DNA of 64,000 bases from Mycobacterium sp. (GTDB lineage: Bacteria > Actinomycetota > Actinomycetes > Mycobacteriales > Mycobacteriaceae), in the NCBI RefSeq assembly GCF_002863225.1, contig NZ_PKEK01000039.1, forward strand, positions 1-64,000. Direction: 5' to 3'. Position numbers and translations under genes: made by a program. The notes beneath the pieces were generated by a model. The model was given only the letters and a program-made list of their open reading frames with translations, searched no databases and had not been told where the DNA came from. This document shows, one piece after another, positions 16,944 to 25,793 of the stretch. How positions within the stretch are numbered: position 1 is the stretch's first letter; each line of letters begins with the position of its first letter.

Positions 16944-19886
16944 CTAGACCTTTTCCACGACTCCCGCATCCGTATCTGACTCGACGTCGCGGTGGATCAG
17001 CTCACGCACAGCGGGCCGCGATCCGTAGGGCCGCAGCATTGTGCTGGCCGGGCGCGGGCGCACGTGCTGCGGCCACCAGAACCAGCGGCCCAGCAGGGTC
17101 GCCAGTGACGGCGTCATGAACGACCGCACGGTCAGGGTGTCGAACAGCAGACCCAGCGCGATGGTCGTACCCACTTGGGCCATCACCTTCAGTGGGCTGA
17201 ATGCGAACGTGGCCATGGTGGCGGCGAAGACCAGTCCGGCGTTGGTCACTACCGAGCCCGATCCGGCCACGGCGCGGATGGTTCCGGTCTTCAGCCCGGC
17301 GCGGATCTCTTCTTTGAACCGCGATATCAGCAACAGGTTGTAGTCCGAGCCGACCGCCAACAGCAGGATGACCGCCATCGGCAGCACCATCCAGTGCAGC
17401 TTGAGCCCGAGGATGTACTGCCACAGCAGCACTGACAGCCCGAACGATGCGCCCAGCGACAGCAACACGGTGCCGACGATGACCACAGCCGCTACGACAC
17501 TTCGGGTGATGATCAGCATGATCACGAAAATGAGTGTGGCTGCGGCAATCCCGGCGATCATCAGGTCGATGTTGGAGCCGTCGTGCATGTCCTTGTACGT
17601 CGCGGCGGTGCCGCTGAGGTAGACCTTGGCGCCCTCCCACGGGGTGCCCTTAATGGCTTCGTGGACGGCCTTCTTGATCGGGTCGATGTGGGCGATGCCC
17701 TCCGGGGTGGCCGGGTCACCCTCGTGAGAGACGATCAATCGAACGGAGTGGCCGTCGGGGGAGATGAATTGCTTGAGACCGCGGGCAAAGTCCGGGCTCT
17801 TGAACGCTTCCGGCGGCAGATAGAACGTGTCGTCGTTCTTGGCCTTGTCGAACGCGTCGCCCTGGGCGGTGGCGTTGTCGGACTGCGCTTTTGCCTGCTC
17901 GTTGAGACCATTTGTGATCGAGTAGTTCGACATGGTCGTGTCGAGGTTGCGCTGCTGGCTTGCGATTTGGGGCGGGATCAGGGCCACCATCTTCGGCATC
18001 AGCTGATCCAACTTGTCCGAGGCCGCGCTGAGATCGCCGGTTACTTCGGCCGCCTGGTCGATGCCGTCGAGCGCGTTGAAGATCGACCGCAGCGACCAGC
18101 AGACTGGGATGTCGTAGCAGTGCTTCTCCCAGTAGAAGAAGCTGCGGATCGGCCGGAAGAAGTCGTCGAGGTTACTGATGTCGTCACGCAACGACTCAAT
18201 GATCTTGGCGGTTTCCCTGGTGAGCGCGGCAGTCTCGTGCGTGACGCTGGCGGTTTCTTGTTGCACCGCCATCTGCTGCTGCAGATTGGCGATAGCGATG
18301 CGCGTCTGCGCCACCTGCTTGAGTAGGTTGTTCGCCTGCTCCTCCTGGTAATGCTGGGTCTGAATCCGACCCGCGGCCTGCGAGCCCATCTGGAAACCCA
18401 AGGTGCTGTGATCCAGCGGTGTACCCAGCGGCCTGGTGATGGTCTGCACCCGGCCGATACCCGGGATGTGGAAGACGGCTTTAGCCACCTTGTCCAGCAC
18501 CAGGAAGTCGGCGGGGTTACGAAGGTCGTGATCCGTTGTGATCATCAACAACTCGGGGTTCAGGCGGGCCTGGTCGAGGTGCCGGTCGGCGGCAGCGTAG
18601 CCGATGTTGGCCGGGGTGTCCGGCGGCAGAAAGTGCCGGGTGTCATAGTCGGTCTCGTAGCCGGGCAGCGCGAGCAGACCGACGAGCGCGACCGCGATCG
18701 TGGCCGCCAAAATCGGTGCGGGCCAACGCACTATCGCGGTCCCGATGCGACGCCAGCCCCGGGTCTGCGGCTTGCGCTTGGGGTCCAGCAGCTTGAAGAA
18801 GCTGGCCACCGTCAGCACCGCCGGGCCCAACGTCAGCGCCGCGAATACCGCGACCAGCATGCCGACCGCGCAGGGCACGCCCAGCGACTCGAAATACGGC
18901 AGGCGGCAGAAACTCAGGCAGTACATCGCACCGGCAATGGTCAGACCCGATCCCAACACGACGTGCGCCGTGCTGTGGAACATGATGTAGAACGCTTCTT
19001 CGCGGGTCTCGCCCGTAGTCCGGGCCTCGTGGTAGCGGCCGACGATGAAGATCGCGTAGTCGGTTCCGGCGGCGATCGCCAGCAGCACCAACATGTTGTC
19101 GGCGAAAGTCGACAGACCCATGATGTTGTAGTTGCCCAGGGTCGCAACGACACCGCGGGCCGCGGCTAATTCGATGAACACCATGGCCAGCATGATCAAT
19201 ACGGTGCTGACCGATCGGTAGACGAACAGCAGCATCACCAGGATGACCAGGATCGTGATCACGGTGACCTTCGCGATCCCTTTTTCACCGGCCTCTGTCT
19301 GGTCCGCGAGCAGCGGGCCCGCACCCGTGACATAGGCCTTGATGCCCGGTGGCGCGGGCACCGAGTCCACGATCTTGCGGACGGCCTCGCTGGATTCCGA
19401 GGCCAGACCGCTGCCCATGTTGCCGGCGAGGTAGACCTGAACGTAGGCGGCCTTTTGGTCGTGGCTCTGTGAGCCCGCGGCGGTCAAGGAGTCGCTCCAG
19501 AAATCCTGGATGTGCTGAACGTGCTTGGTGTCTTTCTCCAGGCGCCGGACGATCTCGTCGTAGTACTTGTGCGCGTCAGCCCCGAGCGGCTTGTCGCCTT
19601 CCAGGAGAACCATCGCCGAGTTGTCGGTGTCGAACTCGTCGAACGCTTTTCCCACCTGCATCTGCGACTGGAACGAGACCGCGTCATGCGGACTCTGCGA
19701 CACCGAGTGGCTCTTGGAGACGACCTCCAGCTGCGGCGAGATCGTGTTGGTGACGAAGACGACGCCTAGCCACACCAAGACGATGGGCAGCGCGAGCCGG
19801 TGGATCATCCGCGGCAGGAACGGCGGGATCAGCGGTTGATCGACCGGGGGTGGCGGCTCAGCCTCGACTGTCCCCCTCATGCGCAT
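16944..19886 (-). CDS. MmpL family RND transporter
   Basis: A 980-residue inner-membrane transporter of the mycobacterial MmpL family, which exports lipids or siderophores. The first membrane helix is at about 30-50, followed by a large periplasmic loop to about 205. A block of five helices (about 205-370) contains the [16 protein letters not shown] proton-relay signature. A second periplasmic loop (to about 760) includes a CYDIPVCWS segment, and a second helix block contains [19 protein letters not shown]. The two D-Y pairs are the expected proton-channel residues. Length is normal. No mmpS partner lies on either side, so it either works alone or borrows one. Substrate cannot be deduced. Confidence 0.9.
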   Translation of the reverse strand: MRMRGTVEAEPPPPVDQPLIPPFLPRMIHRLALPIVLVWLGVVFVTNTISPQLEVVSKSHSVSQSPHDAVSFQSQMQVGKAFDEFDTDNSAMVLLEGDKPLGADAHKYYDEIVRRLEKDTKHVQHIQDFWSDSLTAAGSQSHDQKAAYVQVYLAGNMGSGLASESSEAVRKIVDSVPAPPGIKAYVTGAGPLLADQTEAGEKGIAKVTVITILVILVMLLFVYRSVSTVLIMLAMVFIELAAARGVVATLGNYNIMGLSTFADNMLVLLAIAAGTDYAIFIVGRYHEARTTGETREEAFYIMFHSTAHVVLGSGLTIAGAMYCLSFCRLPYFESLGVPCAVGMLVAVFAALTLGPAVLTVASFFKLLDPKRKPQTRGWRRIGTAIVRWPAPILAATIAVALVGLLALPGYETDYDTRHFLPPDTPANIGYAAADRHLDQARLNPELLMITTDHDLRNPADFLVLDKVAKAVFHIPGIGRVQTITRPLGTPLDHSTLGFQMGSQAAGRIQTQHYQEEQANNLLKQVAQTRIAIANLQQQMAVQQETASVTHETAALTRETAKIIESLRDDISNLDDFFRPIRSFFYWEKHCYDIPVCWSLRSIFNALDGIDQAAEVTGDLSAASDKLDQLMPKMVALIPPQIASQQRNLDTTMSNYSITNGLNEQAKAQSDNATAQGDAFDKAKNDDTFYLPPEAFKSPDFARGLKQFISPDGHSVRLIVSHEGDPATPEGIAHIDPIKKAVHEAIKGTPWEGAKVYLSGTAATYKDMHDGSNIDLMIAGIAAATLIFVIMLIITRSVVAAVVIVGTVLLSLGASFGLSVLLWQYILGLKLHWMVLPMAVILLLAVGSDYNLLLISRFKEEIRAGLKTGTIRAVAGSGSVVTNAGLVFAATMATFAFSPLKVMAQVGTTIALGLLFDTLTVRSFMTPSLATLLGRWFWWPQHVRPRPASTMLRPYGSRPAVRELIHRDVESDTDAGVVEKV

Positions 19887-20258
19887 TCAGCCAGGCAACG
19901 CAGCACTCTGTTCACCGTTTCGTCAGGGATCGAATAGCTCAGACACGTAGTTCGGTCACCAATCGATCGGCGGTGATCGACGACGAACCAGCAAAAGCCC
20001 GGCTCAATCCGGTCACTGCTCGACACGGGCGTACGGTGCGCCAAGCCGAAGCTGCTCAGCGCCGGGCCTAGCCTTTAGCTGGTCTAAATTGACGTTAGCC
20101 AGCCTAATCTATTGCGTCAAGCATGTCGCCGCGGAGTCTCGATCGAAAGCGAACAGAGCTGAGACAGCGCTGTCCAGTGCGGCCGTTTGGCCGCCCACAT
20201 CCAATTCGCGCACGTCGGTCCGCCCTTTGCGGTGGTCGCGTCGGTCATCATCTGCCTG
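19887..20258. other. Intergenic region between mmpL and P450 genes
   Basis: About 370 bp. It holds the upstream region of the MmpL gene and the downstream end of the P450 gene, both on the minus strand. No mmpS-like small membrane gene and no terminator hairpin could be recognised. Confidence 0.4.
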
Positions 20259-21539
20259 TCAAGCAGCGCGGGTGAATTCGATGTGCAGCGCGGTGAGCCC
20301 GCGGAGCAGGAACGTCGGCTCGTAGCTGTAGCGGCGTTGATCGGGGGGTCCGTGCTGAGTCTCGCTGATGTGGAACTCGGTTGCCCGGTCGAGCAGGCGG
20401 TTGATGGTGACGCGTCCTTCCACGCGCGCCAGTGGTGCGCCCGCGCAGGTGTGGATACCGCGGCCGAACGCGATGTGTTCGCGCACGTTCTTGCGGTCGA
20501 GGTGAAATTCGTTGGGGCGGTCGAACTTGCGGGGATCGCGGTTCGCGGCACCCAGGCACAGCATCAGCACGGTGCCGGCCTTGATGGGAACACCGCCAAG
20601 TGTCGTGGATTTCCGGGCGAGCCGGAAGTCGACTTTGGTGGGGCTTTCGAACCGCAGGGATTCCTCGATGAACGCGCCGATCAGGGACCGGTCGGCGCGC
20701 AGCCGGTCTTGGAGTTCGGGTTGATCGCCGAGCGCCCGGACCGCGGAGCTGAGTAGCTTGACCACGGTCTCCTGTCCAGCGCCGAACAAAAACGTCGCAG
20801 GACGGACGACTTCGAGCAACGGGGGTGTCGAGCCATCGGGGTAGGTCGCAGACGCCAGTCCGGTGAGTACGTCATCGCGCGGGTTGTCGCGGCGATCGGC
20901 GATGTAGCCGCTGAACAGATCGTCGAGATAGCGCAGCGGGTTGCTGCCCACCGGTGTCGAGTCCAGGGCGCCCACATGGTAGTCGCGGCCGCCCGCCCCG
21001 AGGTTGCGGCGCAGCTTCGGGCGGTCCTCGTCGGGCACGCCGAGCAGGTCCGCAATAGCAAGCGTCGCATAGGGTTTGGCGAACTCACTGAGAAATTCGC
21101 ACCGACCGTTGTCGATGAACTCGTCGAACTGCTCGTCGGTCAACCTCCAGATGTACTCCTCGTTCTCCTTGAGCCGGCGTGGCGTCAAGAGCTGACCGAG
21201 AAGAGCCCGCGCCATGGTGTGCTGCGGCGGGTCCATCACGACCATATGCTCGAAAATGGGGAACTCGTGCCGATGCGCCTCGATCAGGTCGCTGATGTCG
21301 TCGCCCTGTGGCGTGAACGGCAACGGCGGGAAGGGGCCGCCGATCGCGTTCACCGCGGAGAACGAATCGACATCCTTGAATGCCGCGTGGACCTCGTCGT
21401 ACCCGGTGACGGCCACGACACCGTAGTGCGGCTCACGCGCGACAGGGCCGTGGCTGCTGCGCAGCTGTTCCCAGTACGCATAGGGGTTCTGGGCGATGTC
21501 GCTGTTCGTGAAGTAGTCGATATCAGCCAATTCGGTCAC
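20259..21539 (-). CDS. Cytochrome P450
   Basis: A 426-residue soluble bacterial P450. The haem-binding loop is FGRGIHTCAGAPLAR with the thiolate ligand at about Cys365. The K-helix ExxR is EESLR, and the oxygen-activating I-helix segment reads FLFGAGQETVVKLL (AGQET in place of the more common AGxDT/ET pattern). Length and order are normal for the family. It is divergent from a TetR regulator at 21788, across a gap with a 14-bp palindrome. Downstream on the other strand are mycofactocin-type dehydrogenases and an aldehyde dehydrogenase, suggesting it hydroxylates a substrate that they oxidise further. The substrate is unknown, and redox partners are not adjacent. Confidence 0.9.
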   Translation of the reverse strand: MTELADIDYFTNSDIAQNPYAYWEQLRSSHGPVAREPHYGVVAVTGYDEVHAAFKDVDSFSAVNAIGGPFPPLPFTPQGDDISDLIEAHRHEFPIFEHMVVMDPPQHTMARALLGQLLTPRRLKENEEYIWRLTDEQFDEFIDNGRCEFLSEFAKPYATLAIADLLGVPDEDRPKLRRNLGAGGRDYHVGALDSTPVGSNPLRYLDDLFSGYIADRRDNPRDDVLTGLASATYPDGSTPPLLEVVRPATFLFGAGQETVVKLLSSAVRALGDQPELQDRLRADRSLIGAFIEESLRFESPTKVDFRLARKSTTLGGVPIKAGTVLMLCLGAANRDPRKFDRPNEFHLDRKNVREHIAFGRGIHTCAGAPLARVEGRVTINRLLDRATEFHISETQHGPPDQRRYSYEPTFLLRGLTALHIEFTRAA

Positions 21540-21704
21540 GGGATCGACCTCTCAAAACGGTGCACGGTGACATGTCGACCCAGCCGGAAACTGGGGCGGC
21601 CGCCAACGCCGGATGCACGATCGGGGCAATGTGCAAGTCCCCACCGCCTACGTTGCGGGTCTGCACACACTGTCTGTTCGCCGACCACGACTCTCCTTCG
21701 AAAC

Positions 21705-21718
21705 TGATCGATCGATCA
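21705..21718. promoter_or_regulatory. Perfect 14-bp palindrome between P450 and TetR genes
   Basis: TGATCGATCGATCA lies about 70 bp before the TetR start and 165 bp before the P450 start, in their shared divergent promoter gap. It is a plausible operator for the TetR protein at 21788, which would then control itself and the P450. Confidence 0.4.
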
Positions 21719-21787
21719 AATGATACAGTGCTGCATGCTTACCACTCACCGTAGAAACGGGTCAAGCACGCCGGGCTGGTCCGGTCG

Positions 21788-22387
21788 GTGACGGCGGCGC
21801 GGAAGGCCCGAGCCGATGACGGTGGGACACGACGCCGGCTGATCGAGGCGACCGCCCAGATCATGTACGAAGAGGGCTACGCGGCGGCCACGTCGCGCCA
21901 TGTCGCGGCCAGGGTCGGAGTCAAACAAGCGCTGGTCTACTACTACTTTCCGACGACCGACGATCTGTTTCTCGAGGTACTCAAAGCGGGCGCGGAAGCC
22001 GCGCTCGAGCAGATGCGCGCGGCGCTGATCGCCGACGACCCCATCCGTGTGCTCTGGCAGATCAACAATGACGTCCGCGGAACTGTGCTCAACACTGAAT
22101 TCATGGCATTGGCCAATCACCGCAAGGTGATTGGGGCCGAACTCAAGGCGTACGCCGAACGGGTGCGCGATATAGAGACGGCCGCGACAACGATGGTCAT
22201 GCGGGCCAGCGGTGTCGATCTGGAGGCCTATCCGCCGGTCGCCATCGCCATGCTCATCGCTCAGATCGCCCGCAGTCTGGGCAACGAATCCGCGATCGGG
22301 GTCACCCAGGGGCACCGCGAGCTTCAAGACCTCATCGAGCGCCATCTCGTCATGCTTGCAGCGCCGGGCTCGACCGTCAGCAGATAA
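21788..22387 (+). CDS. TetR family transcriptional regulator
   Basis: A 199-residue one-component repressor. The DNA-binding helix-turn-helix is within residues 14-60 (RRLIEATAQIMYEEGYAAAT, SRHVAARVGVKQALVYYYFP). The C-terminal ligand-binding domain is helical (NDVRGTVLNTEFMALANHRK). It is divergent from the P450 gene and followed by a strong hairpin at 22400, so it is probably a single-gene transcript. Ligand unknown; most likely a P450-pathway substrate. Confidence 0.85.
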   Translation: MTAARKARADDGGTRRRLIEATAQIMYEEGYAAATSRHVAARVGVKQALVYYYFPTTDDLFLEVLKAGAEAALEQMRAALIADDPIRVLWQINNDVRGTVLNTEFMALANHRKVIGAELKAYAERVRDIETAATTMVMRASGVDLEAYPPVAIAMLIAQIARSLGNESAIGVTQGHRELQDLIERHLVMLAAPGSTVSR

Positions 22388-22399
22388 GCGTCCGCGGAG

Positions 22400-22420
22400 C
22401 CCGGGCCCGCTTCGGGCCCG
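22400..22420 (+). terminator. GC-rich hairpin after the TetR gene
   Basis: CCGGGCCCG and CGGGCCCGG form a perfect 9-bp stem with a 3-base loop, starting 13 bp after the stop codon. There is no U-run, as is common for mycobacterial intrinsic terminators. Confidence 0.5.
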
Positions 22421-22605
22421 GCGGTAAGCAAGCGCGTCGATGAAAGCGCCCCTTCCCGGATCACCTATCGACAGGCGCGGTGACTCGTGCCAAGTCCTGA
22501 TCGTACGATCAACTAACCGGCCTCACGATGACGGTGGACGCGGGAACCACGCTCAAGTAGCGCCGCACCGATCCACGTGTGAAACATGTTGCGCGACAAC
22601 CAAAA

Positions 22606-23220
22606 CTAGTTGGACGGCGGGTTGGTGAGCCGGTAGACGGCTCGTTCGATGCCGGGCAGGATGTCGGTGACCTCGATGTCACCGTGGGTGAATTGGCTGA
22701 GAAATCCGAAGATCACACCGGTCAGGATCAGTTCGAGGTCTTGCGCGAAGCCCGGATCGGCCGATGAGAGAATGCTTTTGATGACCGGGACCACGGCGTC
22801 GACGCCGTGCTGGATGAGGCCCTGGCCGCCGGGTCCCGATCGGGCTTGAAAGTAGGACCGCAGCATATTGGGGTGTCGTTCCCAGGGTTCGAAGAGGGCG
22901 CGCTGCACGTGCATCAGGTCGGCGTAGAGCGAATCACCCGGTAGTTCATCGGCCAGAGCGGTTAGCCCCGCGTAGCGATTGGCGTCCATCCACCACAGCA
23001 GGGCGGCGACGATCAGCTCATCACGGGTTGCGTAGCGCTTGTAGATCGTCGCCATGGACACTCGCGCACGCCGGGCGACCTCGCGCAGCTGCACGGCCTC
23101 ATATCCCTCGGTGTCGAGGATGTCGACCACGATTTCCAGGATCGGATCGCGTGGCACGGCGGGTGGCCCGCCGTTGGCCGCCTGTTGCAGTTCAACCTCT
23201 GTCGCACGCACGGTAACCAT
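22606..23220 (-). CDS. TetR family transcriptional regulator
   Basis: A 204-residue regulator. The helix-turn-helix is around residues 25-72 (ILEIVVDILDTEGYEAVQLR, EVARRARVSMATIYKRYATR). The C-terminal domain begins around residue 85. Its ATG lies inside one of two palindromic sites, GTAAC-CAT-GTTAC; a second, AGTAACC-G-GGTTACT, lies just upstream towards the divergent SDR gene at 23298. The layout is typical of a repressor controlling itself and the divergent catabolic operon (two SDRs, CMD-like protein, aldehyde dehydrogenase). Confidence 0.85.
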   Translation of the reverse strand: MVTVRATEVELQQAANGGPPAVPRDPILEIVVDILDTEGYEAVQLREVARRARVSMATIYKRYATRDELIVAALLWWMDANRYAGLTALADELPGDSLYADLMHVQRALFEPWERHPNMLRSYFQARSGPGGQGLIQHGVDAVVPVIKSILSSADPGFAQDLELILTGVIFGFLSQFTHGDIEVTDILPGIERAVYRLTNPPSN

Positions 23221-23225
23221 GTTAC
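23213..23225. promoter_or_regulatory. TetR operator candidate 1 (overlaps the start codon)
   Basis: GTAAC, CAT, GTTAC. The central CAT is the complement of the regulator's own ATG, so bound protein would block its own translation start region and transcription. It matches the half-sites of the second palindrome 25 bp away (centre to centre). Confidence 0.55.
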
Positions 23226-23236
23226 TGTGCCGTCAG

Positions 23237-23251
23237 AGTAACCGGGTTACT
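23237..23251. promoter_or_regulatory. TetR operator candidate 2
   Basis: AGTAACC, G, GGTTACT: a perfect 7-1-7 dyad, 47 bp upstream of the SDR start at 23298 and 17 bp from the TetR start. It shares GTAAC/GTTAC half-sites with candidate 1. Confidence 0.6.
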
Positions 23252-23297
23252 CGGCGCGAATACGCCGGGATCCGAAGGTAGGGATGGGAGTTGCAAC

Positions 23298-24128
23298 GTG
23301 GGTTCAGTGGACGGCAAAGTCGCCTTCATCACCGGAGTTGCACGCGGTCAGGGCCGCAGCCATGCGCTGCGCCTGGCGCGTGAAGGCGCCAACATCATCG
23401 GCATCGACATCTGCGCAGACATCGCCGCCAACGGCTACCCGATGGCATCGCGCGCCGAGCTCGAGGAGACGGTCGAGTTGGTGGAGCGGGCCGGTGGCAA
23501 AATCATCGCCACCGTCGCCGATGTGCGGGCCTTCGACGAGGTCCAGGCCGCCGTGGACGCGGGGGTGCAGCAGTTCGGGCGCCTGGACATCGTGTTGTCC
23601 AACGCCGGGATCGCACCGCTGGCGTTCCGGCAGTTGAGCATCGAAGAAGAGCTGGCGCAGTGGCGGGCGGTGACCGCGGTCAACCTCGACGGGGCTTATC
23701 ACACGGCGTGGGCGACCATCCCGCATCTGTTGGCAGGCAACCGTGGCGGGTCCATCGTGTTCACCAGCTCGACAGCGGGGATCAAGGGCTTCGGCGGGCT
23801 GCAGGGCGGTGGCCTGGGCTATGCGGCATCGAAAACCGGGATCGTGGGTTTGATGCGGGCGCTGGCCAATGTGCTTGCGCCGATGAGTATTCGGGTCAAC
23901 ACAGTTCACCCGACAGCGGTCAACACGATGATGGCCAACAACCCCGACATGGTCGACTTTCTGGAGAAGAACCCCGGCGCGGGCCCGCACATGCAGAACC
24001 CGATGCCGGTGGCCCAGCTCGAGCCCGAAGACATCAGCGCGGCCATCGCCTACCTGGTTTCCGATGACGCCAAGTACGTCACCGGTGTGACGTTCCCGGT
24101 CGATGCCGGGTTCTGCAACAAGGTCTGA
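23298..24128 (+). CDS. Mycofactocin-type SDR oxidoreductase
   Basis: A 276-residue short-chain dehydrogenase. The cofactor motif is TGVARGQGRSHALRLA, the NAG motif is LSNAGIAPLA, and the catalytic tetrad includes the serine in FTSSTAG and YAASK. The extended cofactor region (ARGQGRSHA, IGIDICADIAANGYPM) and the long loop with ELEETVELVERAGGKI are hallmarks of the mycofactocin-coupled SDR group, in which NAD is not exchanged and electrons pass to mycofactocin. The start is GTG at 23298. First gene of the operon controlled by the TetR operators. It probably oxidises an alcohol in the pathway begun by the P450. Confidence 0.85.
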   Translation: MGSVDGKVAFITGVARGQGRSHALRLAREGANIIGIDICADIAANGYPMASRAELEETVELVERAGGKIIATVADVRAFDEVQAAVDAGVQQFGRLDIVLSNAGIAPLAFRQLSIEEELAQWRAVTAVNLDGAYHTAWATIPHLLAGNRGGSIVFTSSTAGIKGFGGLQGGGLGYAASKTGIVGLMRALANVLAPMSIRVNTVHPTAVNTMMANNPDMVDFLEKNPGAGPHMQNPMPVAQLEPEDISAAIAYLVSDDAKYVTGVTFPVDAGFCNKV

Positions 24129-24135
24129 CGCCTCG

Positions 24136-24954
24136 ATGACACACAGCACACCGCCGGGCCGGGTCGCGGGCAAACGGGTCCTGGTCACCGGCGCCGCCCG
24201 CGGCATGGGCCGCAGTCACGCGGTCCGCCTCGCTGAAGAGGGCGCCGACCTGATCCTGATCGACATCTGTTCCACACCTGAGGGTTTGGACTACCCACTG
24301 GCTACCGAAGACGACCTGCAGGAGACCGCTGACCTCGTCGGCGAACACGGCAGGCGCGCGATTACACAGGTCGTTGATGTCCGCGACGAGGAGTCGATGG
24401 CGTGGGCGGTCAACGACGCGGTCACCGAGCTCGGCGGTCTGGACGGGGCAGTCGCCAACGCCGGGGTCCTCACCGTCGGGACATGGGACACCACCACCGC
24501 CGCCCAATGGCGCCTGGTCCTTGACATCAACTTGATCGGAGCGTGGAACACCTGCGCGGCGGCGTTGCCGCACCTGATCCGCAACGGCGGAGGCAGTCTG
24601 GTCAACATCAGCTCCTCAGCCGGGATCAAGGGAACCCCGCTCCACCTGCCCTACACCGCCTCGAAACACGGCATCGTCGGGATGACACGGGCGCTGGCCA
24701 ATGAGGTTGCCGGGCAGAACATTCGGGTCAACTCCGTGCATCCCACCGGGGTCGCCACCGGCATGGCCCCGCCGGCGATGCACCAGCTGATCGCCGAACG
24801 CGCCGACCTGATCCCGATCTTCCTCAACGCGCTGCCCGCGCCGCTGATCGAGGCAGGTGATGTCAGCAACGCCGTGCTGTACCTGATCTCTGATGAAGCC
24901 CGCTATGTCACGGGTCTGGAAATGAAAGTCGACGCCGGTGTCACGATCCGATAG
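24136..24954 (+). CDS. Mycofactocin-type SDR oxidoreductase, second copy
   Basis: A 272-residue SDR starting at ATG 24136, 7 bp after the previous gene; an upstream start at 24103 would overlap that gene and is less likely. Motifs: TGAARGMGRSHAVRLAEEGA, LIDICSTPEGLDYPLATEDD, ANAGVL, ISSSAG and YTASK. It shares the extended insert of the mycofactocin-coupled group but has diverged clearly from its neighbour. The two may act on different alcohol intermediates or form alternative specificities. Confidence 0.85.
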   Translation: MTHSTPPGRVAGKRVLVTGAARGMGRSHAVRLAEEGADLILIDICSTPEGLDYPLATEDDLQETADLVGEHGRRAITQVVDVRDEESMAWAVNDAVTELGGLDGAVANAGVLTVGTWDTTTAAQWRLVLDINLIGAWNTCAAALPHLIRNGGGSLVNISSSAGIKGTPLHLPYTASKHGIVGMTRALANEVAGQNIRVNSVHPTGVATGMAPPAMHQLIAERADLIPIFLNALPAPLIEAGDVSNAVLYLISDEARYVTGLEMKVDAGVTIR

Positions 24955-24963
24955 GGGCCAGCG

Positions 24964-25770
24964 ATGAGCGTCAACGAGCGACACGCACGGGGAACACGCA
25001 CATTCAGTGAGGTGATGACCACCGCGGCGCCTGATGACGCCAGCCCGTTCAGCTCTGGATTGCTCGACTTCGTCTTCGCCGAGGTGTGGACGCGGCCGGC
25101 GCTGAGCCGTCGGGATCGCCGCTTTGTCACCCTGGCCTGTGTCGCGGCCGCCGACGCCGTCGCACCCCTGGAGCAGCACGTCTACGCCGCACTCAACAGC
25201 GGTGATATCACCATCACCGAAATGCGGGAAACAGTCCTGCATTTCGCGGTCTATGCGGGCTGGCCGAAAGCCTCCCTGTTCAACATGGTGGTCGACGCTC
25301 AATGGGCGACCATCACCGCCGAGCGCGGCCTACCCGCTGATGAGCCCGAGCCGTTGCTGCCCCTGGCATCGGACAGCGACCCCGAACAGCGCCTGCTCGG
25401 CGGCGAGGAATCGTTTCGTGACATCAATTGCGTGCCCTACACACCGCCCCGCGACAACCCCTACACCGGTGGGGGAATCTTGAACTTCGTGTTCGGGGAG
25501 ATGTGGCTGCGTCCCGGGCTGGGCACCAAGGAGCGCCGCCTGATCACGGTGGCCTGTGTCGCATTCCAGGACACCGAAATCCCGATCCTGTCCCACGTCT
25601 ACGCGGCGCTCAAAAGCGGTGATCTGTCTTTTGAGGAGATGGACGAAGTGGCACTGCAGTTCGCCGCCTACTACGGATGCGCCAAGGCCGACTACCTCAA
25701 CACCGTGATCGCCGAGCAAAAGCAGCGCGTGACCGCCGAGGCCCGCACCGACTCCACCGTCGCCGGTTAA
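24964..25770 (+). CDS. Double-domain carboxymuconolactone decarboxylase-like protein
   Basis: A 268-residue protein with two homologous halves. Residues about 30-120 read LLDFVFAEVWTRPALSRRDR, RFVTLACVAAADAVAPLEQH, VYAALNSGDIT. Residues about 170-260 read ILNFVFGEMWLRPGLGTKER, RLITVACVAFQDTEIPILSH, VYAALKSGDLS. Each half is a CMD/AhpD-like helical fold. Neither half has the CxxC pair of AhpD peroxidases, so a decarboxylase or hydrolase-like role in ring or lactone breakdown is more likely. It lies 9 bp after the second SDR in the same operon. Confidence 0.75.
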   Translation: MSVNERHARGTRTFSEVMTTAAPDDASPFSSGLLDFVFAEVWTRPALSRRDRRFVTLACVAAADAVAPLEQHVYAALNSGDITITEMRETVLHFAVYAGWPKASLFNMVVDAQWATITAERGLPADEPEPLLPLASDSDPEQRLLGGEESFRDINCVPYTPPRDNPYTGGGILNFVFGEMWLRPGLGTKERRLITVACVAFQDTEIPILSHVYAALKSGDLSFEEMDEVALQFAAYYGCAKADYLNTVIAEQKQRVTAEARTDSTVAG

Positions 25771-25793
25771 GCACCCCACCAAGGACATTCACG

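Noticed and set aside
17583..19169. Two long plus-strand frames (17583-18326 and 18351-19169) antisense to mmpL.
   Set aside because: They oppose a full-length, motif-rich transporter gene and have arginine/histidine-rich compositions typical of antisense shadows.
23304..24206. Long minus-strand frames antisense to the two SDR genes and to the CMD-like and dehydrogenase genes.
   Set aside because: The sense frames have complete family motifs; high GC alone keeps the antisense frames open.
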